Shown here: positions 58,203-64,000 of the stretch, piece by piece
Layout: each line of letters opens with the position of its first letter
Numbering within the stretch: position 1 is the stretch's first letter
Assembly: GCF_000026045.1 (NCBI RefSeq)
Contig: NC_007426.1
Span: 744,001-808,000 of the forward strand
Source of the DNA: Natronomonas pharaonis DSM 2160
GTDB taxonomy: Archaea > Halobacteriota > Halobacteria > Halobacteriales > Haloarculaceae
Direction of reading: 5' to 3'
Length of the DNA: 64,000 nucleotides
The notes under the pieces: generated by a model
The model's database searches: none
The model's input: the letters and a program-made list of their open reading frames with translations, nothing else
What the model was told of the DNA's origin: nothing
Translations under genes and position numbers: made by a program

Positions 58203-59774
58203 ATGAAACTCGCCGGTATGGCTTCGAATCGCGGTCGCAACCTGCTGCATCTGGCCGACGCCGCGCCAGGCGGCGCGACGTTTTCGGTCATCCTGACGAA
58301 CGACGCCGACGCGCCGGTGCTCGAAGGGGCTGCCGAACGCGGTATCCCAACCGAGGTCGTCGAGCGCGGCGACGACGAGCCCCGAACTGACCACGAGCAG
58401 CGGGTGCTCGACCGTCTCGCCGACTACGACATCGACCTCGTCTGTCTGGACGGCTACATGCGAATCCTGACGGATGACTTCCTCGACGGCGCGCCGACGA
58501 CGCTGAACGTCCATCCGTCGCTTCTGCCTGCCTTCCCTGGGATGGACGCCCACGAGCAGGTTCTCGACGCCGGTGTCTCTGTCACCGGCTGCACTGTTCA
58601 TGTCGTCGACGAAACAGTCGACGGCGGTCCTATCGTCACCCAAGAGCCGGTTCCCGTCTACGACGGCGACGACACCGATGCGCTCAAAGAGCGCGTTCTC
58701 TACGAGGCCGAGTTCGCCGCCTATCCGCGTGCAGTCGAGTGGTTTGCCGAGGACCGCGTCACCGTATCCGACGGCGAGGTCACGGTCGACGGCGACGACG
58801 GTGGGCAGCTCCCTGCCCGGCGTCTCAGCCGCGCCGACCGCGGCCGCGAGCTCCGGTACGGCGAGAACCCTCACCAAGACGCCGCCGTCTACCGTGACCG
58901 CACCTGCGAGGAGGCCAACGTCGTTGATGCGGTCCAGCACAACGAGGGTGCGAAGTCCCTCTCCTACAACAACTACAACGACGCCGACGGCGCATTGCGC
59001 CTCGTCAAGGAGTTCGACGAGCCGGCTGCCGCGGTCATCAAGCATACCAACCCCGCCGGCTGTGCGACCGCTGACGACCTTGCTGACGCCTACGAGGCCG
59101 CACTCTCGACGGACCCAATGAGCGCCTTCGGCGGTATCGTCGCCCTCAACCGTGAGTGCGACGCTGCTACCGCCGAGCGGATTGTCGACTCGTTTAAAGA
59201 AGTCGTCGTCGCGCCGACCTACACCGACGCCGCGCTCGATGTGCTCTGTGCCGAAGAAAACCTCCGCGTCCTCGAAGTCGGTGGTTTCGATGCCGACCCC
59301 GAGCCGCTTGTCGAGTCCGACCTCGTGGGCGGCCATCTCGTCCAAGAGCGGGACCGTCAGTCGATCTCGCCGGCCGACCTCGAAGTCGTCACCGAGCGCG
59401 AACCGACCGACGCCCAGCTGGAGACGATGTGTTTTGCGTGGCAGACCATCAAACACGTCAAGTCCAACGCCATCCTCTTTGCGAAAGACACCGAGACAGT
59501 CGGCGTCGGGATGGGACAGGTCTCACGGGTTGACGCCGTCCGACTGGCGGCGATGAAAGCCGACGAACACGCCGAGGGCAAGGACGCCGACGGGGCCGTG
59601 ATGGCCTCCGACGCCTTCTTCCCGTTCCCCGACGGCATCGAAGAGGCTGCCGAGGCGGGCATCGAGGCCGTCGTCCAGCCCGGTGGCTCGGTCAACGATG
59701 AGGACGTCATCGCGGCCGCCGACGAACACGACATCGCGATGGCCTTCACCGGCCAGCGGGCGTTCCAGCACTGA
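58203..59774 (+). CDS. purH: PurN-like formyltransferase fused to AICAR transformylase
   Basis: 523 residues from the ATG at 58203. N-terminal about 1-190 is a GAR-formyltransferase (PurN) domain: KLAGMASNRGRNLLHL, CLDGYMRILTDDFLDGAP, LNVHPSLLPAFPGMDAHEQV (Asn and His), VDETVDGGPIVTQEPV (Asp). C-terminal about 210-523 is the PurH AICAR transformylase domain: LRYGENPHQDAAVYRD, VQHNEGAKSLSYNNYNDADG, VIKHTNPAGCATADDL, MSAFGGIVALNRECD. The IMP cyclohydrolase (MGS-like) domain of bacterial PurH is absent, so a separate archaeal PurO should do that step. Confidence 0.95.
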   Translation: MKLAGMASNRGRNLLHLADAAPGGATFSVILTNDADAPVLEGAAERGIPTEVVERGDDEPRTDHEQRVLDRLADYDIDLVCLDGYMRILTDDFLDGAPTTLNVHPSLLPAFPGMDAHEQVLDAGVSVTGCTVHVVDETVDGGPIVTQEPVPVYDGDDTDALKERVLYEAEFAAYPRAVEWFAEDRVTVSDGEVTVDGDDGGQLPARRLSRADRGRELRYGENPHQDAAVYRDRTCEEANVVDAVQHNEGAKSLSYNNYNDADGALRLVKEFDEPAAAVIKHTNPAGCATADDLADAYEAALSTDPMSAFGGIVALNRECDAATAERIVDSFKEVVVAPTYTDAALDVLCAEENLRVLEVGGFDADPEPLVESDLVGGHLVQERDRQSISPADLEVVTEREPTDAQLETMCFAWQTIKHVKSNAILFAKDTETVGVGMGQVSRVDAVRLAAMKADEHAEGKDADGAVMASDAFFPFPDGIEEAAEAGIEAVVQPGGSVNDEDVIAAADEHDIAMAFTGQRAFQH

Positions 59775-59819
59775 CCGCGGACGGCTGGACTTTTGAGTCG
59801 CCGGCACGACTTCGGTTCT

Positions 59820-59972
59820 ATGACCGACACTGACGACGCCATCGAAACGTTCCTTGCCGAATCCGAGACGGTTCTCGAAGAGTACGACCAGGGATACGCC
59901 GACGCCGACGCGACGCTTCGACAGCTCCGACAACATATCGAGACGCTCCGCGAGGCACACGACGACGCCTGA
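59820..59972 (+). CDS. Small acidic helical protein
   Basis: 50 residues, all predicted helix: AIETFLAESETVLEEYDQGY then DATLRQLRQHIETLREAH, which could form a helical hairpin. A TATA-like ACTTTTGAG lies about 28 bp upstream, and the aminotransferase behind it has its own promoter. Very acidic composition typical of haloarchaeal proteins; function unknown. Confidence 0.62.
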   Translation: MTDTDDAIETFLAESETVLEEYDQGYADADATLRQLRQHIETLREAHDDA

Positions 59973-60023
59973 GCGACGACCGCTTCCAGCAGAATTAACG
60001 TGGCGCGGACCGGCAGTTCTTTT

Positions 60024-61145
60024 ATGACCGACTTCTCCGACCGCGTCGAGCGGGTCTCGATAAGCGGTATCCGTGAGGTATTCGAAGCGGCCGGCGACGA
60101 CGCCATCAATCTCGGCCTCGGCCAGCCGGACTTTCCGACTCCGGACCACGTCCGTGAGGCAGCCATCGAAGCCATCGAGGCCGGCGATGTCGACGCTTAC
60201 ACCTCGAACAAGGGCACTCGCGAACTCCGCGAGGCAATCGCCGCGAAGTACGACCGCGACAACGACTTCGCCGTCGACCCGGAGAACATCGTCGCCACCT
60301 CGGGCGGCAGCGAGGCGCTCCATCTGGCAATCGAAGCCCACGTCGACGCCGGCGAGGAGGTCATCTTCCCCGATCCCGGCTTCGTCTCCTACGACGCGCT
60401 GACGCATATCGCGGGCGGTGAACCGAACCCGGTTTCGCTGCGTGATGACCTGACGCTCTCGCCGGCCGATGTCGAGGCGGCTATCACCGACGACACCGCG
60501 ATGTTCGTCGTCAACAGCCCGGCGAACCCGACGGGTGCGGTCCAAAGCGAGGCCGATATGCGGGAGTTCGCACGCATCGCCGCCGACCACGATGTCGTCT
60601 GCCTTTCCGATGAAGTCTACGAACCGTTCGTTTTCGACGGCGTCCATCGGTCGCCGGCGGCCTTCGACGAGACGGGTAACGTCGTCGTCGTCAACGCCGC
60701 CTCGAAAGCCTACTCGATGACTGGCTGGCGGCTCGGGTGGGTCACCGGTACGAGCGAGCGCATCGACCGGATGCTCCGGGTCCACCAGTACGCACAGGCT
60801 TGTGCCTCTGCCCCGGCCCAGTACGCAGCCGAAGCGGCGCTTTCGGGACCGCAGGAGCCGGTCGAAGAGATGCGGTCGGCCTTCGAGACCCGCCGTGACG
60901 TACTCGTTGACGGGCTCGAAGATATGGGCCTTTCAGTTCCGACGCCGAAAGGAGCCTTCTATGCGATGCCGGAGGTGCCGGACGGCTGGACGGATGAAGT
61001 CATCGACCGCGGTGTCGTCGTCGTTCCCGGCGAGGCGTTCGGCGACGCCGGTGCCGGCCACGCGCGCATCTCGTATGCGGTCGATGTCGAGACGCTGAAA
61101 GATGCCCTCGAAGTAATGGGCGAAGCGACGGCCGCGCTCCGGTAG
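60024..61145 (+). CDS. Class I/II pyridoxal-phosphate aminotransferase
   Basis: 373 residues from the ATG at 60024, preceded by an AATTAACG box about 28 bp upstream. LGLGQPDFPTPDHVREAAIE, AYTSNKGTRELREAIAAKYD, VNSPANPTGAVQSE, SDEVYEPFVF and NAASKAYSMTGWRLGWVTG with the PLP lysine. Aspartate- or aromatic-type transamination; exact substrate cannot be told. Confidence 0.94.
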   Translation: MTDFSDRVERVSISGIREVFEAAGDDAINLGLGQPDFPTPDHVREAAIEAIEAGDVDAYTSNKGTRELREAIAAKYDRDNDFAVDPENIVATSGGSEALHLAIEAHVDAGEEVIFPDPGFVSYDALTHIAGGEPNPVSLRDDLTLSPADVEAAITDDTAMFVVNSPANPTGAVQSEADMREFARIAADHDVVCLSDEVYEPFVFDGVHRSPAAFDETGNVVVVNAASKAYSMTGWRLGWVTGTSERIDRMLRVHQYAQACASAPAQYAAEAALSGPQEPVEEMRSAFETRRDVLVDGLEDMGLSVPTPKGAFYAMPEVPDGWTDEVIDRGVVVVPGEAFGDAGAGHARISYAVDVETLKDALEVMGEATAALR

Positions 61146-61150
61146 CCCGT

Positions 61151-62332
61151 TCAGCTCGCCGTCGAGACGATTTTGATAACGTCGCCCTCGGCGAGTTCGT
61201 GGCCTTCGCCGATACGGCGTTCCTCGCGGGCGTCGACAGCGTGGAGGTATCCCTCGCCGATATCCGAGTGGACGGCGAACGCGAGGTCTTTTGGCGTCGC
61301 TCCCGACGGCAGCAGGAACGCATCGGGAAGCACGTCGCCTTGTCCGTCCGTCCAGCGTGTCTCGTTTTGCACCGGATACACTGTAATCTGGTCGAGGAGT
61401 CCGTAGACCGCCTCGTCGAGTGCCTCTTGAACGCCGGTGCCGCCCCACTGGTCGATGACCGACCGGACCGATTCGAGGCCCTGCCGCTGTGCCTCCGAAA
61501 CCTCCGCGGCAATCTCGAAGGCCTCGTCGCCGGGGTCGTAGTCGACGACGCCGGCCTCGACGCCGCGGCGTAACGCCAACTCGCCTTCGGCGGTACAGGG
61601 AATGACACGCTCTGCTGCCTCCCGGAGTCGCTCGATGTTCTCTTCGGGGGCGATGTCGGCCTTGTTCGCGACAACGACGATGGGCTTTGTCCGCTCACGG
61701 AGCAGCCGCGCCAGCTCCTCGCGGTCGGCGTCGCTCCAAGCACCCGGGTCTGTCTCGTACTCCAGTTCTCGGAGGACAGCCATCACGTCGTACTCGCTTG
61801 CGCCGACGCCGGTGAGCAGCTCCGTCAGCGCCGCCTCGAAGTCGAACTCCGGCGACCGGGCCTGCCGCTCGATGGTCTCCCAGTTCCGCTCGACGATATC
61901 CGCGAGCCACAGGTCCATCTCCGTCTCGATGAACTCGACGTCCTCGAGTGGGTCGTAGCTGCCGGCCTCGACCGGCTCCCCCTCGGCGTCGGTTCCGCCG
62001 GAGGCGTCGACGACGTGGAGGATGACATCGGCGTTTGTCAGTTCGTCGAGGAACTGGTTACCGAGTCCCTTTCCTTCGTGTGCGCCGGGAACGAGCCCGG
62101 CCACGTCGAGCAGTTCGACGGGGACGTACCGCTTGCCGCCGTGGCAGGTGTCGTTGCCACAGCGAGATTCCAAATCGAGGCAGGGACACCGAGTACGAAC
62201 GTGTGTGACGCCGCGGTTCGGGTCGATGGTGGTAAAGGGGTAGTTGCCGGTGTCGGCGTCGGCCATCGTCGCGGCGGTGTAAAATGTCGACTTGCCAGCG
62301 TTCGGCTTGCCGGCCAGCGCAACCGAGAGCAT
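61151..62332 (-). CDS. YchF-type (OBG-family) GTPase/ATPase
   Basis: 393 residues from the ATG at 62332. G1 LAGKPNAGKSTFYTAATMAD, G3 LLDVAGLVPGAHEGKGLGNQ, G4 VVVANKAD, and a C-terminal TGS domain (DAFLLPSGATPKDLAFAVHS, GYLHAVDAREERRIGEGHEL). The archaeal version includes a cysteine insert (CPCLDLESRCGNDTCHGGKR) that may bind a metal. Ribosome-associated nucleotidase. Confidence 0.93.
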   Translation of the reverse strand: MLSVALAGKPNAGKSTFYTAATMADADTGNYPFTTIDPNRGVTHVRTRCPCLDLESRCGNDTCHGGKRYVPVELLDVAGLVPGAHEGKGLGNQFLDELTNADVILHVVDASGGTDAEGEPVEAGSYDPLEDVEFIETEMDLWLADIVERNWETIERQARSPEFDFEAALTELLTGVGASEYDVMAVLRELEYETDPGAWSDADREELARLLRERTKPIVVVANKADIAPEENIERLREAAERVIPCTAEGELALRRGVEAGVVDYDPGDEAFEIAAEVSEAQRQGLESVRSVIDQWGGTGVQEALDEAVYGLLDQITVYPVQNETRWTDGQGDVLPDAFLLPSGATPKDLAFAVHSDIGEGYLHAVDAREERRIGEGHELAEGDVIKIVSTAS

Positions 62333-62372
62333 ACCCGGGCTACCGGCGGCTCTCGTATATCGTTCCCGGTCG

Positions 62373-63671
62373 CTACGACTCCTCCGTGTCGGTGACGACG
62401 GCCGAGACATCGTCGTCGCCGACGCCGTTCGTTGTGGGGTCGCTGTGGTCGTCAGCCTCCGTATCAGCGGCGCCGTCGCCCGTCGTGTCGCCTTGTCCGT
62501 CCGTCCAGTCGTGGCGCGCCTCCTCCAGCGACCGCACCGCTGGCTTCGGCTCTGTGGTGTCCAGCGGCACGAACGCAGCGGACCGTTCGTGTGACTCGTC
62601 ATCAGCCTCCGGCTGTTCCGAGCCGTCGGCAGCAGCGTCGGGTGTCGACTCCTCCGGGCTTTCGGAGCCTGTCCCCGGGTCGTCGTCGGCTGCCGCTCCG
62701 CCGCGGTCAGCGTCGGTTGCTTGCTCGTCCGTTGCGGGCTTTGCCGCTGGCTCGTCCGGACTGTCTTCCGGCTCCGCCTCTGTTTCTGTGGTCTCGTGAC
62801 CACTCGCGACGGCTCCGCGCCCGCGTTCACCGCTCGGCGACCGCTCACGCTCGAACTCGATGCCGTCGCGGGCGCGAATCGTTCCCTCGACATCGGCGGC
62901 TTCCGAGAGCGTACAGGCCTCACAGGAGATGTCGCCCCGTATTCGAACGCCGGGGGCGACAGCCACGTCGCCGTCTTTCGTCGTCACGTCACCGTGGACG
63001 ACGGTGTCGTCGCCGATTCGGATGTCACCTTTCGCCCGCAGGCTGCCGAAGACTTCCGTGGCCGTTCCGACTTCGATGTCTGTCGCGCGGATGTTGCCGT
63101 GGAGCCGGCAGTCGTCGCCGATGGTCGCGGGTGTCGAAACCCGCCAGGCGTCGTCGGAGACGCGGCCGCCCCGCGGAATGACGACCGGGTCGGCCGCCTG
63201 GTCGTCGGTCAGAAACTCCTCGGCGACCTCCTCGGCGGCCTCCTCGTCGCCCATCCGGAGCAGATGCGACAGGTAGACAAAGAGGAAGACGATAGTCGGC
63301 ATCGGATTCCGGATGACAATCCAGCCGTTGGCCTCGAAGCCCTCCTCGATGTCGACGTCGTCGCCGATGTCGAGGTCGCCGGAGACGATGAGTTGGCCGG
63401 TGATGTGGACCCGCTCGCCGAGATAGGCGTCCTCGCCGACGAGCACGTTGCCGTCGACTTCACACCACATGTCGAGCCGACAGTCGCCGTCGGCCTCGAT
63501 GTCGCCGCCGAACTGGACTCGCTCGCCGGCGACGATGTTGCTCCCGCGGACGCCGAGCTCGACGACGCTTTGGCCGCCGACGAGTACGTCACCGTCCGTG
63601 ACGAGGTCGTGCTCCCGGACGTGGGTTCCGTCCGGAATCGCCAACTCGTCCAGTGGGTCGGGGCCGAACAC
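62373..63671 (-). CDS. Bactofilin-like polymer-forming protein with acidic tail
   Basis: 432 residues from a GTG start, supported by a TTTAATAG box about 25-30 bp upstream. Two beta-helix blocks of the bactofilin type: DLVTDGDVLVGGQSVVELGV, then DIEADGDCRLDMWCEVDGNV, and later NIRATDIEVGTATEVFGSL plus DDTVVHGDVTTKDGDVAVAP. Between them is a short hydrophobic segment (PTIVFLFVYLSHLL) that may touch the membrane. The last 150 residues are a disordered acidic tail. Possible cytoskeletal or cell-shape scaffold. Confidence 0.85.
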   Translation of the reverse strand: MFGPDPLDELAIPDGTHVREHDLVTDGDVLVGGQSVVELGVRGSNIVAGERVQFGGDIEADGDCRLDMWCEVDGNVLVGEDAYLGERVHITGQLIVSGDLDIGDDVDIEEGFEANGWIVIRNPMPTIVFLFVYLSHLLRMGDEEAAEEVAEEFLTDDQAADPVVIPRGGRVSDDAWRVSTPATIGDDCRLHGNIRATDIEVGTATEVFGSLRAKGDIRIGDDTVVHGDVTTKDGDVAVAPGVRIRGDISCEACTLSEAADVEGTIRARDGIEFERERSPSGERGRGAVASGHETTETEAEPEDSPDEPAAKPATDEQATDADRGGAAADDDPGTGSESPEESTPDAAADGSEQPEADDESHERSAAFVPLDTTEPKPAVRSLEEARHDWTDGQGDTTGDGAADTEADDHSDPTTNGVGDDDVSAVVTDTEES

Positions 63672-63823
63672 GGTCGAACGTTCGCGTCACGCCTATTAAA
63701 TCCTCCTCGGCGTCTGACGGGCGGCTGACTACCATCGCCGCTGCCACTGGCGAGGCAGCCCCGACCGCCGGCGAAACGAACGCCAACAGTGGCCCTTATG
63801 CGTTCGTCGCGCCAAGCGTGGCT

Positions 63824-64000
63824 ATGACCGTTCTTTCGTTCGACGAGGAGGGGGTTGATGTCATCTACGAGGGTACCGAGTTCCGCCTCGAAAAGGACCT
63901 CATCGAGGAAGCGACCGAAAAGCCGTATCCCGAGGTGACCGACCACGAGGTGCTGCAAATCATCGAAGAAAACCCGTCGCTGAGCGACGAACCGCGACGC
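63824..64000 (+). CDS. DUF5800 family protein (3' truncated by window edge)
   Basis: 59 residues seen before the window ends: MTVLSFDEEGVDVIYEGTEF, then RLEKDLIEEATEKPYPEVTD and HEVLQIIEENPSL. This is a short conserved haloarchaeal family of unknown function. A CCTTATG box lies about 27 bp upstream, supporting the start. Confidence 0.82.
   Translation, partial: MTVLSFDEEGVDVIYEGTEFRLEKDLIEEATEKPYPEVTDHEVLQIIEENPSLSDEPRR

Noticed and set aside
58161..59456. 431-codon minus-strand open frame
   Set aside because: Antisense to the PurN-AICAR transformylase gene.

Overview
The window is a stretch of haloarchaeal chromosome. It is GC-rich and densely coded, the proteins are very acidic, many starts look leaderless with an AT-rich box about 25-30 bp upstream, and Tat signal lipoproteins are frequent. 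Gene content is typical of Halobacteria and closest in flavour to Natronomonas-like genera (genus is an inference). No tRNA, rRNA, CRISPR array or intact transposase was seen. There are 75 protein-coding genes (the first and last cut by the window edges), one broken cupredoxin gene and two decayed ends of IS200/IS605-type (tnpB) elements.

Region by region. 1-7.2 kb: the end of the proteasome-activating ATPase PAN, a large coiled-coil protein, a small HTH regulator facing purA, a Bat-type HTH protein, a small molybdopterin-binding-fold protein and mobB. 7.2-16 kb: a redox island. It has two paralogous NarO/DmsR-type regulators, both with the cysteine pattern C-Xn-C-X-C-X7-C, and two radical SAM/SPASM enzymes resembling AhbC and AhbD of the siroheme-dependent heme pathway. 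It also has a PaaB-like partner protein, a MoaD-like protein ending in Cys-Cys, two DUF2249 proteins and a YeeE/YedE pair. A palindrome of the form CGAA-N4-TTCG lies 38-41 bp upstream of five start codons here, so the island looks like one oxygen- or redox-controlled regulon. 16-28 kb: housekeeping and transport: a cation/proton antiporter, an HTTM membrane protein, mevalonate-pathway decarboxylase, glutamate dehydrogenase, a redoxin without its peroxidatic cysteine, CbiX with its DR2241 partner, fructose bisphosphatase with class I aldolase, and an acyl-CoA dehydrogenase.

29-33 kb: a copper and denitrification cluster: copper nitrite reductase NirK, a halocyanin-like cupredoxin, a broken second copy of it, SCO1, a TlpA-like thioredoxin and CcdA. 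33-43 kb: the conserved archaeal order L44e, S27e, aIF2alpha, Nop10, PAC2 chaperone, with a multi-PAS/GAF histidine kinase on the opposite strand inside it; then a winged-helix regulator, a FAD oxidoreductase, a threonine synthase homologue without the PLP lysine, and a LysE-type exporter. 43-50 kb: a tnpB remnant, an HD-domain protein, an acetyltransferase, a PAS kinase and two chemotaxis transducers, one fused to a decayed KaiC-like domain. 50-56 kb: lysA, a beta-propeller lipoprotein, a Tat-exported nuclease, and an iron-transport-like lipoprotein carrying a nine-copy histidine-rich tandem repeat. A 0.7 kb non-coding tract follows, with a tnpB remnant and about ten short near-perfect hairpins. 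56-64 kb: purB, a PurN-AICAR transformylase fusion, an aminotransferase, a YchF-type GTPase, a bactofilin-like protein and the start of a DUF5800 gene.

Several parts fit one physiology. CbiX, the AhbC/AhbD-like enzymes, NirK, the copper-handling proteins and the NarO/DmsR-like regulators together suggest a facultative denitrifier that makes heme from siroheme and switches this equipment on when oxygen is low.
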